A stretch of DNA of 64,000 bases from Misgurnus anguillicaudatus (GCF_027580225.2 NC_073339.2:44952501-45016500); one strand, 5' to 3'; shown: positions 11,756 through 24,504, counted from the stretch's first letter. Numbers and translations are program-made. Notes: generated by a model from the letters alone, not told the origin.

Positions 11756-12680
11756 TTGTCAGTAGGGAAGACAGAAGACATGAGTTTTACATTAGCCTCC
11801 TAAAAGTTCAGTTTTAAAATATGTGCTATATTGATGTTTACTATAAGCATCGCTGACTTAGAGTACCTCGCTACTGCAATTGAGGCCTGTCAGACTGTCA
11901 CCAAAATCTATGCAGGAATCCTAATACAAGTCTTGCTAGAGAAATAAAATCCTCTTGTCGCTGGTCCCCAGGCTGATGTTCACTCCGGCCCTCATTTTCA
12001 CTTGTCAGTGTGATTTACAGATTATAACTTCAGAGACTGTTGCTCTATCGCAAATTATCTTCTTTGAGTGATGGAAGATTGACTTACATTAGATACTGCA
12101 GGGGAAGCATCTCAACCCTCAGAGTTGCCTTTTTAATAAAGACGGGAAAGGATTTCGATCCTTCCTTGACATTATTAACCAAATTCATTGAGCGATTTCC
12201 TTAATTTTGCTAAGAAAGGACAGACCCCAGTAAATTACAATTCTAGTAAACAAAGAAAGAAAAGTCTGTGGAATCAAAAACAGGTTATTATTTTCTCCAA
12301 CTCCTGTCTCGGAGTAGACGCTTGAGAGAGTAATTTCACCCTTTGCTTCCATGTGGGTTAATCTCATACGCAATCGATGCCATCAGTCACAGCGAAGAAA
12401 GATTCACATCGTTCAGGAAAAACGGGTTAGAAGACAAACAGGTTCAAGTACACACAAAGAGACACTTATTGATCTCCTGCTTCTCTCCACATCGCCTCCC
12501 AACAGAAGCAATGGATTTGACTGTTGATGTGTTGATGGGTTTACAGTTAAACCGCTTGCAGTACAGTATTGAAATCCTCTGGGATTCAGACGTTTGTGCA
12601 CTTATGCAATAGATTGATTAGAATGTTATAAATAAAGTGAAAACAGCCGTCTTGGGTTTTATTAGAAAATGCAAAAGTCA
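11756..12680. other. Unassigned spacer
   Basis: A slightly GC-richer stretch (about 12300-12600) has overlapping open frames on both strands but no recognisable product. Confidence 0.45.
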
Positions 12681-12733
12681 TCCCTGTGATGTTTTCACAA
12701 TGGAAATGTTACTATAGTGATGTTTTCACAATG

Positions 12734-13454
12734 CATGGTTCCCATGGGTCCTTGAAATTCTTGAAAGTTTGTGAATCTAGGGGAAAAAAATTCTAGGCCC
12801 TTGGAAGTTTTTGAAAATATACATATATAGATACAGGTCATTGAAAGTGCTTGAATCTATTTTATGCAAGAACTTTTCTGGAAAAAAATCAGTATTATTC
12901 CCTGTTTAGTGTAGGATAATATAAGAAAAATTCTAGACTTTTTAAGCGCACACAAACTGGTCACTTTAAATGGTTATATCTTCTGTATGCGCATGTTGAT
13001 TCATACCAAAATGCTTTTTTGCATAGTTGTGTTTGACACATGAAAACGTTTCGTGTTACGTATGTAACTGTTGTTCCCTGAGAAGGGAACGAGACGCTGC
13101 ATCTCCCTTGCCGTACTTCATGCGTCCCTGTAATGCCGTCTTTGGCAATATTTTAGATAGCAACATACTTCCTGGCTCCCGCGTCACCCTGTCTTTGTCG
13201 TTAAGCCTCACCATTGGTTGAATTTGATAAACACATTCAATGCCCTGGAGGCGTCCCCAAAGTGTCACCGCAGTGACGCAGCGCGAATTCCCTCGAAAGG
13301 GAACTGTAACAATGTATCTTAAAAGGTAACACAATGTAACCTTGCTCTCACTTGAAATGTGTCCCCACATTTAGTCCTTGAATTTGAGGGTATTGGACCT
13401 GGAAAGTCCTTGAAATGTCCTGAATTTGAAGTTAACTAAGATGTGGGAACCCTG
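12734..13454. mobile_element. Inverted-repeat element with GGTTCCCA ends
   Basis: It starts CATGGTTCCCATGGGTCCTT and ends AGATGTGGGAACCCTG, giving short inverted repeats. Both subterminal regions carry the TCCTTGAA words typical of one fish repeat. ACAATG lies directly outside each end, a likely target duplication within the minisatellite. It contains a second insertion at about 13050-13325. Confidence 0.6.
13050..13325. mobile_element. MITE with GTTCCCTGAGAAGGGAAC stem-loop
   Basis: The left end carries TTACGTATGTAACTG, then GTTCCCTGAGAAGGGAAC (itself a hairpin) and GAGACGCTGC. The right end carries the complementary GACGCAGCGCG, a worn TTCCCTCGAAAGGGAA hairpin and TGTAACAATGTA. I recognise it as a repeat type widespread in cyprinids; the superfamily is unassigned. 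Confidence 0.65.
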
Positions 13455-13609
13455 ACAATGGCACTGTCACTATAGTGAGTTTTCACAAAGGAACCGTTAC
13501 TAAAGTGACGTTTTTACAATGGAACCACCAGTATAGTAATGTTTTCACAATAGCAGCGTCAGTATACTTTGCAGTGGAACCGTCTCTCTTGTGATGTTTT
13601 TAAGAATAA

Positions 13610-15155
13610 TTGCTAAAGAAAAAAAACTTCATACTTCATTCTTCATCGCATCTGTGACACACAAACAAGCAGAATTTGTCAAGACATGTACCCTATGTAA
13701 CTTTGAATGTGCACACACAGGGACACACACAAACACACGAGAGCCGTGCCGAGTTAGCAACCTCTGATCCTGTTGAAATGGTAATGGCCATAACGAGCAG
13801 CAATCTGTTGTTTACCTACCACGAGTCCATTTGTCATTCAGACACTTCGTTTGTAAACAAATGCTCGTAAACAAATCTCAGAGGCGCTTCGGTACCTTTG
13901 GTGGGACAAACATATTTGTCATTAAGTTATTTCATTGGATGAACAATTGTCTTGAGACACCTGCAGGAGTGACAGACCTGCATCGACGAACAGCCGCTCG
14001 ACAACAAATGCATTGCTGTACCTAAAAAATAATTGATGAGGAACTGTTGAATCGTTAAATATTAATGCATTGCTACATAAGGTGTACATGCATTTTTTAT
14101 AATTCTGTATTGAAGGGTAAAAAATGACACTTAAAACACATATACAAGATATCTACAGCATATAGATGTATAGATATATTTAATTAAGCTTTACTTTCTA
14201 CAGATTTTTTCTAATAGTTCTATTCTTTTTTTATTAACTTTTAATAGTCTGTAAACGTTTTGACAAAAGGTCTGTGGATGTTGAAGATAATAAACAATAC
14301 AGCCTGACAAAGACCACATGTATTTGTCAAGTGTATAGAAATTATTTTTGTTTTCGGATAAATTGAGTATCGCATGATATCAACACCGAAAGGGTTCTCG
14401 ATTCTCATCCATGATTTTAAAGCCATGAATCAGACTGCAGTCAGTCTTTTCACATCAGTGAGACTGTTTAAACACATCCCACATATAACAGAATAAATTA
14501 CCAAGACAGAAAGTCAACCAGCACAGATGTACCGCAAAATAAGTTTTCGACAGAGAACACAATGTTACGACAGGTTCACAGATATGAACCAAGTCACAGT
14601 ACTTATAATCAACCAATCAAATCATAGTTATTAAAATATAAAAACTATAACTACGATTAATAAAACACTTCTGCATGGTCTCTTTAAAAATTAAAAGGGG
14701 TAAAAGCATGTATCAAACACAAAGGCACGTGGCAGATAGAGGGACATTACAGAAAGATAATAAATCACCATCAATAACGTGATAGATCACAGTCGTAAGT
14801 CCTTAGCCTTACCAGAAACAGCCAATTATCGTAACGACAATCTTGACTAATAGGACGGACTCAGTCGGCAGTCTGAGGCAGACGTGGTAGTTAACTGAAT
14901 CAGCAGTCCGCCCGCTGAGCTCAACATAAACATTCACACTCATCGCCTGGTTTTGTGCTTTGCTGAGCGGTAGGTCGGTCCGATCCACTTACTAGTGGTA
15001 GTCATGCTGGTTAACACAGTCTCACCCCATGGCGTCAATATTTGACGACACTTGACCATGCGTCAATATGTTTACGCGGAGGGTATACCTTTCGCGTCAT
15101 TTTTTGACGAACTGGGGACTTCAATACTATTACGTCCGTTGCATTCTCTTTTCCT
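13610..15155. other. Unassigned spacer
   Basis: About 1.5 kb with no supported gene. CpG-containing words become frequent after 14870, leading into the fold-back sequence. Confidence 0.45.
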
Positions 15156-15157
15156 AT

Positions 15158-15412
15158 TTTCTTACCATTTTCGCGTCGGTTTAGGGTTAGATTACGCAAA
15201 ATTAAACAGTGTATGCGAAATTAAACAGTTGTCACCTGGTACGCGAAATTAAACAGTTGTCACCTGGCGTTGGGGTTAGAGTTAGGTTTGGGTAGGGATG
15301 TCATTATGTAAATCTAACCCTAAACCGACGCGAAAATGGTAAGAAAATAAAACCTAACTCTAAACCCAACGCCAGGTGACAACTGTTTAATTTCGCGTAC
15401 ACTGTTTAATTT
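15158..15412. repeat. Fold-back (hairpin) repeat
   Basis: TTTCTTACCATTTTCGCGTC and GGTTTAGGGTTAGATT (15158-15195) recur inverted near 15313-15349, and CGCGAAATTAAACAGTTGTC with CACCTGGCGTTGGGGTTAG (15241-15280) recurs inverted at about 15355-15400. The transcript or single strand would fold into a long stem. The repeated TTAGGGTTAG words come from this repeat, not from telomere sequence. Confidence 0.7.
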
Positions 15413-15419
15413 TGCAATG

Positions 15420-16213
15420 ACCAGTTTTGACATTTAAAGAAAACCTTTAAGCCGTCTTCATGGTTTCATTTTAGTGAAAAGAAAATGACGTACTTAAAAA
15501 CTATTGAGACTGTTGTACAAAGTAGAGATTTGTTTAAATGTAGCTCTTTTCTGGAAGCGATCTATCGCACAGGTATTGTATTGCAAACTACTTTTATGAT
15601 AACGTACAAGATAAGATAAAGCCTGTTTTTAGTAGCACAATCTGGATCAAGTGAATTAGGATGTTTTGGGACGCCTGAAGAGTTGTGGATCTGTCAGGGG
15701 AACACTTGGAAGTAAATACTCAGAGTTTCAATGTCTTCGCAGGAGCTATATTGCGTGAAGCAGGTTCATAAATAAACAACACTGATTTCTTTTACTGGAT
15801 TGAGTGTGCCCGACCAAACTGCTTTTGATGTACAAAAAAAAATTGTCAGACTTAACAGCCTCCCGCTTCACTTGTTGGGTATATCAGGAGCGTTTACCAT
15901 AGGCCTATCTGCCTTTATTTAATTTAATTTGTGTATGCAAGTCCGTCTATATAGGCGTAAATCTTATTAATAAAATTAAAGAGGTGTGTTCATTGACACT
16001 GAGTATTTGATTTCATCAGAGATATTGAAGAGGGTGGAGTTACACACTCATAGGCAGAGTTTGGGTAGGGCAGGGGGGTCACTGTCCCCCACACCAGAGG
16101 CACTTATGATTTTGTCTGAGCTATTAATGAAATCAAAATATAATTTATTTGTCTAATATTGAGATTTTATTAGGTAGACTGAGTACCTTAAGGCTAAAAT
16201 AGTTTTAATTCAT
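15420..16213. other. Unassigned spacer
   Basis: No gene or repeat identified. Confidence 0.45.
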
Positions 16214-16217
16214 TTAA

Positions 16218-16622
16218 AGAGGTCATATCAAGTTGCTATAATTGGGTCCCCAGTGCTTCTATTAACCTATAAATTGTGAAAAAGATCAAGTAACTTAGTT
16301 TTGGTAAACCATTCTCTGTAAGCATGTGAAAAAATACCTCATTGAAATTTGGCTCCCCTTGTGATGTCAGAAGGAGATAATACCGCCCCTTAATCTGCAC
16401 TATCCAACCACAGCACTGCCATTTAGTGCAGAGATCAGCTCATTTGCATTTAAAAGGACACACCCAAAACAGCACATTTTTGCTCACACCTACAACGTGG
16501 CAATTTTAAACATGTTATAAAACATTATCTATGGGGTATTTTGAGCTAAAACTTCACAAATGCACTCTGGGGACACCAAATATTTAGTTTACATTTTTAA
16601 AAAGTCTTGTGAAATGCCCACT
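16218..16622. mobile_element. TTAA-flanked MITE, AGAGGTCATATC family
   Basis: Bounded by TTAA at 16214-16217 and 16623-16626. Left terminus AGAGGTCATATC; right terminus, inverted, AGTGGGCATTTC, which match loosely. The interior (GGTATTTTGAGCTAAAAC, CTCTGGGGACACCAAA) is a repeat I recognise from zebrafish-type genomes. Non-coding; piggyBac-type by target site. Confidence 0.7.
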
Positions 16623-16952
16623 TTAACCCATTAAAAAACATGAAGGCGCACTCTTTCGCTAATCTTAAAGTATTGCAGTACCCTTGTTTGCCAGTAGGTG
16701 CTCCACTGGCACAAACGTGAAAATCTGCCTATGAATCATTTCTCAAATTTGTCATCTAAGCTGTCAAAAGGCCTACATACTCATTGTCAAACAATATACT
16801 GATGTATCGAAATGTTGAGGTCTTTACAACATGTTAATTTCTAAATGGTACAGTAGCCAATACTTCATTATATTGATTATATGGTACTGCATTAGTTTAG
16901 AATCTTAGGTTTTCATAACCTGGATAATTTGCACGTTTTATTTAATAGTTAA

Positions 16953-17224
16953 AGGAACAGTATGTAAGAAATTTATATCAATTAATCATAAAATGGCCCT
17001 GATATGTCACTATACATTAAGAAATCATTTTCATTTCAAATACTTATATCACTAACAACAGTGGTCCGGCCAGGAAATTATCATTTAAAAAGTGCATTTG
17101 CAGCCCTCAACTGATGTTGTCATGTTGTGTATTGGCCACCAGTTGTGTGATTGCAGTACCAGTTTTAGCCACAAGTATTGTGATTGCAGTACAAGTTTTG
17201 GCCACAATCCTACATACTGTTCCT
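16953..17224 (+). mobile_element. TTAA-flanked MITE, AGGAACAGTATGTA family, copy 1
   Basis: Left TTAA at 16949-16952; terminal inverted repeats AGGAACAGTATGTA and TACATACTGTTCCT. The right TTAA has decayed to TTGA. The interior matches 53120-53397 in reverse, including GATTGCAGTACCAGTTTT and TGGCCACCAGTTGTGTG. Confidence 0.8.
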
Positions 17225-17228
17225 TGAA

Positions 17229-18489
17229 GTCATAAATTTGATACTTTATGCCAAGTACATTTTGCTACGTGTTTTCACGTAATTGTGTGCATTTAGTATT
17301 TATGGGCGTCTTTATGTAGCCGGAAGTCTTGCTAAACTAGTTGCTGTCTCCTCTTTGCAAAGTTCATAAAATGGTGTTTCTGAACTGAATGTACTGCCTT
17401 ACACGTTCACGCTCCCTACACGCAATTTGCATATCTATTTCACAGAAGATGCCCTGTTGAAAAGAAAAAAAGCCCTGCATATTAGGATTCACCAAGCACG
17501 TCTCAACCATTCATAAGTCCTTATTAAGCTGGCTTTGGTGGCAGCGAATCAGTGTTGAATGCTAACTAATGCCTCTCAACTCGACTAAACCCCTAACATA
17601 CACAACTATAAAAAGGATTTGGCAGGAAAACTCCCATGATGCCAAGCGTACAGGGCAATGCGAGTCCCATTGTACCGCATTTATAAATCAAACGCAGTTG
17701 CATTATACCATATCTTGTTATTTTTCAAATTACCTGCTTTTCTAAATAATCTGCCAATGCACTAATTTTAAGTTCAGTGCAATTTTATTTTGAATGCATT
17801 AATGTTCAGCTTGTAAAGATTTGGCAAATGGACTGTCGGAGTTAAACAGAAAGTGTAAGATTATCTAAATCTTCACGACTAAATGCGTTTTATCTGACAG
17901 GCTAAGTACCGTCATTTGTTTGATAGTAATATAAAGTTAGATTGGTATCTGATACCAGAATGCTAATGAAGCTGAAGAAGGGCTCGCTTTTATGTAAAGA
18001 CTGGATAAATGTTTTCTCATGTGACAATAAAAATTATAAAACATAAATAGCACAGTGAATAGATCTTCACTATCTTATGCGTACTTTTATAAAATGAGCT
18101 CAAATGCATTTCATTTATTCACATACTTGTTCACCCAAAAATGTGTCATAAGTGTCAAAGGATCAGTTTTTGTTTCGGTTTATTGTTTTCATATTTTCCA
18201 TAAACATATTCATTTTATTTCATGCAGGGTGTTCAAATATAGCTTTTCCTTTGGGACAGAACATCACAAAGAAAATTACTTTATTATCTGAATTGTTTTT
18301 CCTAGACAGCTTGACATTAATAAGTAAATATAGTGCTTGCTGAAGTCATCACTGCAGATGCTTCTCAAACAACAAGCTTTGGCTTTTGGCTTGATACTTT
18401 AACATACCCCTGGACATTTCCTACTAGCGATCTGCATGTGTAATTGCACGCAAACAACGGCGCAGGAATCTGACACTTAGCCTATAGCG
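17229..18489. other. Unassigned spacer
   Basis: About 1.25 kb with only chance open frames (for example 18055-18343, two overlapping frames with no splice context). Confidence 0.45.
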
Positions 18490-19800
18490 TAGGGCCGGGG
18501 TCTTCAACTACTCTTTTTCGAGGGCCAGATTTTAAAAACTTTTACCCCATTTTTACATTTTCTATATTTTTTACTTTAACCTATTATATATTATTATTAT
18601 GAATATGTTATAACTTATGTTGTTGTTGTTTTTTACTTTTTGTTCATAAAAAGGTCATAAATGAAAAAAAGATGCACACATCTTTAGAGTATTTTGCTTT
18701 TTAACTATTGAAAACTCAAATTTTCTTTTACAATTTTTAAGAACAATTGCCGTTTAACATGGCAAGAGCCAAATGTTAATAGTTCAACTATGCAACTATA
18801 AAAAAGTGCCTAATCAACACATGTATTTTTGTACAACACTAACTGTAATGCAGAGCTCTTAAACTTTATAACTGTTTAACTTTTATAAATTGTTATATTT
18901 TAAGTATTCACAACATATATCCAGCCTTTCCTACTGACTAAATTGCACTTCATGTTTTCTTTTAAAATATTTTAAAGATATATAGGCTAAACCGCCTTTC
19001 CATTGTACACTACATTCGGACACGACTGCCGGAGTTTGCCCCCTAGTGGCAGTTGTGAATAAATTTCTGTTTGATTGTTAATCCATTTCAAAATAGGAGA
19101 GAAGCTCATTCCAGTGCAAGAACCTTTAATCTACTAATATATTTATACTTAATTATTCATGTCATTCAAGTGTTACTGATAAAGTTAAACAAAAAAGGAT
19201 TAATATTCTTCACCTTGCACACATTGTTTTGATTGGAACACACGGAAATACATCACTTCCAGTCAGGGTGTCACAAGTTTATTTTTTCCAAAAATTATGC
19301 ACCTGCAGATGGTTGGCACCCCACGCAGGCCCCTTTCGACTCTCCTTTATCGGACGTCATGTGTCATGTGGAAAGGTGGCTTTAAAGGGGTAGTTCACCC
19401 AAAAATGAATGTTATATACTCACTCTCATGTTGTTACAAACCTGTATAAATGTCTTTGTTCTGATGAACATGAAAGAAGATATTTTGAGAAAAGTTTGTA
19501 ACCAAACCGATCATGAGCCCCATTCACTTCCGTAGTAGGAAAAAAATACTATGGAAGTGAATGGGGCTCATGATCGGTGTGGTTACAAACATTCCTTGAA
19601 TTATCTTCCTTCGTGTTCATCAGAACAAAATAAATGTATACAGGTTTGTAACAACATGACAGAAAATGATGACAGAATTTTAATTTTTGGGTGAACTATT
19701 ACTTCAATGTAACCACTCTGATTTTAAATCAGACAAAGATGAACGGTGGGATGATTAGAGGGCCGCATTTGGCCCGTGTGCCGCCAGTTGACTAGCCCTG
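18490..19800. mobile_element. hAT-like element, about 1.3 kb including a nested MITE
   Basis: The ends AGGGCCGGGGTCTTCAACTA and GTTGACTAGCCCTG are partly complementary, and both subterminal regions have the GAGGGCC/GGGCCGCATTTGGCCC words seen in many vertebrate hAT elements. No clean 8-bp duplication is visible, so the ends may be worn. It has no transposase frame and hosts the TTAA element at 19386-19703. Confidence 0.6.
19386..19703. mobile_element. TTAA-type palindromic MITE (AGGGRTAGTTCACCC family)
   Basis: Starts after TTAA (19382-19385) with AGGGGTAGTTCACCC and ends GGGTGAACTATTA; arms pair over about 150 bp around ACTATGGAAGTGAATGGGGC. This very abundant cyprinid family recurs here at 25824, 36661, 41488, 46063 (worn) and 59017. 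Confidence 0.8.
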
Positions 19801-20670
19801 CCGTGTAGGTCCTATGCAGAACTATAAAGCCAGCTTCAACCATGAAAGAGCAAACTCTCGAAAAAAAAACTGCTCAATGTCAACGTGACCATAAATCCTC
19901 TGCAATGAGTTATTTCCAAACTCCATTAATGCCTGAAATCCCATATGTTTTATTGAGTTTTCTGGCATTGATCATAGAGTGGCTTACAAACATCCATGAT
20001 GTACTTATAAACCTTTTATTAGGGTGACATTTTAATTCCCGGCCTGATTGAGTAGATGCATAACCCCGGTTTACTCGTAGCAGTCAAAATCAATGTATTA
20101 TTTGAAGGTGTGACAGAGATCAGGACAGAAGGGAGGTCTTTCCACTTTAAACTGTTGTGAGATCAGCTCCAGTCTGACTTGATGAGAGATGGCACAAAAG
20201 TGTTTTTTTTTTTTTTAAGATTCAGTGGCTTCATCTAAAACTTAATTTATTAAGCCCCGAAACATCTCATCTATTTCCAATTTTCCAAAACCTATTTTAG
20301 GAGAAACATCCAAAACAAAGTTGATACTTAAATGAAACACAGATATGAATCTCTTGAACTATGAAAGGGCAAATATCTTGGCAATGAAATTTTGTCCCTT
20401 TGGATTTGCCACCAATACTGCAGACACAACAACACTCATGCCTGATGACGGCTGTACGTGCGTTGCTACAGATGTGAGGAACACAAGCTGTTCTCAACAA
20501 GCAATTTAATTAGAGAAAAGCAGTTATGAAGAATATTTGAATTCTCTTTCATAGCTTGAGAGATTTGATGGAGTTCTCAGTTTTGTTTTCTTAAAGTATT
20601 TACTTTATATCAGATGTTTCTCCTAAAAGTCTTAAGGATGACATTCACATTTACACATTTATCCTGTCTT
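19801..20670. other. Unassigned spacer
   Basis: No gene or repeat supported. Confidence 0.45.
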
Positions 20671-20674
20671 TTGG

Positions 20675-20810
20675 CGCAGTCGTGGCCTAATGGTCAGAGA
20701 GTCAGACTTGCAACCCGAATGAGGTGCCCTTGAGCAAGACACGTTTCCCTGGTGTATTTACTACTCACTGGGATGGGTTAAATGCACCCATACAGCAATA
20801 AAATATATAT
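20675..20810 (+). mobile_element. tRNA-derived SINE remnant
   Basis: A pol III A box, TGGCCTAATGG at 20683-20693, lies in a tRNA-like head, but the B-box region has been lost: GCAACCCGAATGAGGTGCCC jumps straight to the SINE body word CCTTGAGCAAG. It cannot be an active tRNA or SINE. Confidence 0.65.
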
Positions 20811-21330
20811 TTAAATAAATATATTTCAAAATAAATAAAAAATGACCAAAAAATATATTTGCTGAAATATATTTTGGAATATTTTTACACTTTTTTTTTT
20901 ATTTTAAAATATATATATATTCAAACTAAATCAATTATATATTATATTTAGCCCTCCATATATTTTAATCCAAGGAAACATATTCATCTCATATTGGAAG
21001 AAAAACTTTGTTTATGTTACGAGCCTGTAAACATTTTAAAAGTTTTAAAAAGGTTCAAATTAAATATATTTTTAACTTCAAAAATATACTTTATAAAATT
21101 TACTTATATTTAGCATGTATTTAAAATATATTCAGGCAAAAATCTATTTTTGCCATATGGGATCTAAAAATAGAAATACATTTTGAAATATATATTGATA
21201 TATAAAGGTTAAAACTAAATATATTTTCAAATTCAAAAATATATTCAATTAAGCATTACGTTTTACAAAATGTATTTAGCATTTATTTAAAATATATTTT
21301 TGGCCAGAGAAATTATTTTTTTTTTATTGT
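20811..21330. repeat. AT-rich low-complexity block
   Basis: Many interleaved AAATATATTT words on both strands. The ends (GCAATAAAA and TTTATTGTGC) are weakly complementary, so it may be a worn MITE. No coding content. Confidence 0.5.
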
Positions 21331-21451
21331 GCAGTGGAGCTACCATACTTGACAATCACATCACTTTCTTTTTTTTCATATTTAATATTGCATTAAAGGC
21401 ACACATTTTATCATAAAAAAATGATATTGAGCAACATATGAAGTACAAATA

Positions 21452-21590
21452 TTTACATTTATGCATTTGGCGGACACATTTATCCATAGTAAATTAAAGT
21501 GCATTGCATGCTGTACATTTTTCTGTGTGTTCCTTGGGAATCAAACCCACAACCCTTTGCAATGCTAACACAATGCTCTACCTGAATTGA
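21452..21590 (-). mobile_element. tRNA-derived SINE, near full length
   Basis: Read on the minus strand: a tRNA-like head ending GGTAGAGCAT, a B-box-like GGGTTTGATTCCC (21536-21548), the body AAGGAACACAC, and the tail words TGCAATGCACTTTA and GTCCGCCAAATGCATAAATG. The tail is the type shared by cyprinid SINEs and their LINE partner. No clear target duplication was found. Confidence 0.72.
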
Positions 21591-21721
21591 GATTATTATA
21601 ACATAGATGTTTTTAATAGATTTTATTACTTTAGTTCTCTTAAAAGAATGAAAATGCATTTTATAGCTCCAGGTTTCTTGTGGACGTTTTTGTACATGAC
21701 ATGACTTTTCTAAGTTATATT

Positions 21722-21845
21722 TTTGGGCCATTTTTGCCTTTATTTGATAGGCGGTATATCAGGAGAGACCCTAACCCTTGAGCTAGGATTCAAACTCCGG
21801 TTGCCGAGATTGCAGCGCATTGCTCATCATCGCCTCCAACATGAC
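21722..21845 (+). repeat. Interspersed repeat fragment
   Basis: TTTTGCCTTTATTTGATAGG followed by AGGAGAGACC and a CAAACTCCGGTTGCC segment resembles a common fish repeat. Single, worn copy. Confidence 0.4.
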
Positions 21846-23618
21846 AACGCTTTTAAATGTCACTTGAATAATTTGGTTTTATTACATGTATAGCTCCCGA
21901 TGATTTAAAACTGCTATTTTTATTTTATTGGAAATGCTAACTAATATCATCCCATTATATACCACTCTGTTGCCCACACAACTTTACACATATAACCAAA
22001 CTCTGCTTATTAGAAAGAGAACCCCCTCCAGACAACCTTATGAGAGACAACAAGCAAATTGTGTCCATTATTACCTTAAAAAGTTTACAAAACACTTAAG
22101 GGAAGACACAGATGCCTGCCAAAAGCGCATCGAATGAGAGGTTAAGCTTTTTCAATCCTAACAGTGGGAAATCACTGAGCCCTCTTACATCCTCACCGCC
22201 ACATGTAGGGCAGATAACAGCATCAGGACCGGCCTCAAAGCTCCTCGCGAACACCGCGGCCTCCCCTCGCCGTGGGAGCGACATTAATTAAGACTCTGAT
22301 CGTCTTCCTCTTGTCACCCGACGTGCCGTCTCAGTGGCGGATCTCCACATGACTCAACAAGAGCCTCGGTCCTGTAGCTTGTTGTCGCAATTAGAATAGC
22401 ACAGTTGTCTACTGAGGGAAACGTCGCCAGCTAAATCCTCCGTGCCAATAAAACTGAAGAATAAAGCGTGTGTCAGGTGTGTTACCTGGAGATAGGGAGA
22501 GTGTAATTACAATAAAATGAGGTTGGAAGGCAGCTTGTTACCGTGACTTTGGCACACTTGCATTGTGGGATACGACGTTCCACACGGCGTGCACGGTTTG
22601 GAAAGTTTCAGTGGCATATTGTGCACAGTATACATCATTTTGTATAAACTGCAGACATTAGTATGCCATTCAGAACGTAGTCTTTCATTTCATAAAACAA
22701 AAGCAAGGACAAGCAGTTTATTGAAATTCTTTCTAAAGCTCCGGTCGTAAATTGTGACATTCAGCATGATAATTAAAAAAGAAAAAAAATCGGTCCTGCA
22801 TATTTACTGTGTGTTTATGATCTGGAAAAAGCTCCGGTACACCGCTGAATACACATGCATCTTTTTAATAGCTCTTCAGAAGAGATTAAACATCTTGGAG
22901 TAAATTGATGGGAAATGCGCATGCAGTATAATGAGATATTAATTCACGCCGTCCCTTTTGTCCTTACAATTATCCATGCCATTGAATGTTTACAGTCTGT
23001 AGCATTTAAAGGTGCGATTGCAATACTGGCAAAATCATAAGAGCACCATTTGCTCGACAATAGAAGCGCTGCTAAGATTTCCCAATAAAAATACAGTAAA
23101 CAGGGGGGCAGTAGCCTTTTAGCATGTGGCTAAAAACAACATTCAACCGTGCAGCCTTTGGGGTTTTATATTTTATGTTCTCATGTGCGGTTATTGAAAT
23201 CACAAGCCACATGTTTTATTAGCATTAGTCGCAGCATGACATGATGTATATGAGTAGTTTCGTGAAATGCCATTGCTTTGAGGTGTTCGGCCATTATCTG
23301 GACCAGCTCATGAAAATGGTAATGAGGAAAGTGTAGAGCCACCAGCTGGTGCTTTTGGACAGCTTTTTGTCATTTAATGGCCATTAGAGTAATGCAGGAC
23401 CTTTTGCTGACTTTTGCACCGGCCATATTTAAAAACAGAGCGCCCCAGATGCACAGCCATTTCTGCTTTCGTGATACATATGTTATCTTACAAATTGTAA
23501 AGGTTAACACTGAGGTCATTAACTGGTGTCAAAAGTATTATTTTTACAAATCTGAAGCGTTTTTAAAAGAAAAGTTTTTATTTATTCAATGTGTTTCAAA
23601 CCTTTTGTGAAGCAGTGC
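21846..23618. other. Unassigned, with a GC-richer island at 22130-22480
   Basis: No gene supported. The island (CCGCGGCCTCCCC, CGTGCCGTCTCAGTGG) is less AT-rich than its surroundings and does not recur in the window; it could be conserved non-coding DNA, but this cannot be shown from one sequence. Confidence 0.4.
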
Positions 23619-23623
23619 AAATG

Positions 23624-23931
23624 TGTCACGACAGGGTAGGTGAGACAGGACGCAAACGCAGAGTTCAAAATATAAATAACATTTAATAATAAAATGGGGA
23701 AACAAAAACACGAGGAGTAACAGGGTAGCAAAAACATAGTAACATCCAGAACAAGTAACACAGGAAACAGACATGGTAAGCAATGATCCGGCAATGAGTG
23801 TGACACAAACACTGGTATAAATACACAAAGACTAATGACACACAGGTGGAATGAATGATGTGATAATTAACAAGTGTCCAGGTGATGACAATATAGAACA
23901 GACACAAAACATGACACGGATCACCGTGACA
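23624..23931 (-). repeat. 3' LTR (308 bp)
   Basis: TG...CA ends (TGTCACGACAGG; CACCGTGACA). On the minus strand a TATA-like TTATACC lies near 23814-23820 and an ATTAAA polyadenylation-like word near 23682-23687, in the order promoter then processing signal. It resembles the 5' LTR closely except for small indels. Confidence 0.85.
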
Positions 23932-24504
23932 TAACCCCTCCCTCTACGAGTTGCTACCAGACACTCACATAAACACAAAACAAAAACAAAGTCTGGTAGC
24001 GAGAGTCCAAGAGCGGGGTGGAGGGCTTGGGGACCCTGGCGAAGCCGGCAGCCGCCGGGATGAGACCAACAGGACGGTTGGCCGGACTGCGCCAGGAGAA
24101 CCGGAGCGATCGCTCCGAGAACCGAGGCAGACAAATTACCCCCCTCCTGGGAATCGTCGACGATCAGATGCCCCCGGAAATTATCTCCCATCCCCTCGCG
24201 GAAACGGAGACCCTCGCTTGGTAGCCACACTGGGGAAATGATCGGGCGTGGTCCGTTCCGGATCCCCCTGCGAGCAGGATGGTGGTCCTCCGAGGGACCG
24301 TCGACGACGACTCAACCGTTGGGGGACCGCCTGGGCTGATCCTCCTCCCGCAGGCCCGCAGGAGCGAGCGATCGCTCACGGTGGTCCCCAAGAGACATCG
24401 GGGCTGATGGGGAACGAATCCCGATGTCACTACTCCCCCTCGACGAAACTCCTGGGGGAGCCGCCCTCCGTGAACCTGCTGCGTCCAATATGGCCGGATC
24501 ATTC

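Larger units (their letters stand above)
12685..13600 (+). repeat. Minisatellite (about 37-bp unit), split by insertions
   Basis: Repeats of the form GTTACTATAGTGATGTTTTC followed by ACAATGGAAC occur at 12685-12733 and resume at about 13455-13600, for example TATAGTGAGTTTTCACAAAG and TAGTAATGTTTTCACAATAG. The middle is occupied by the element at 12734-13454. Units differ by several substitutions, so the array is not freshly expanded. Confidence 0.65.

Noticed and set aside
15180..15310. Telomere-like TTAGGG repeats
   Set aside because: Only a few GGGTTAG words, located in the arms of a fold-back repeat, not a tandem hexamer array.
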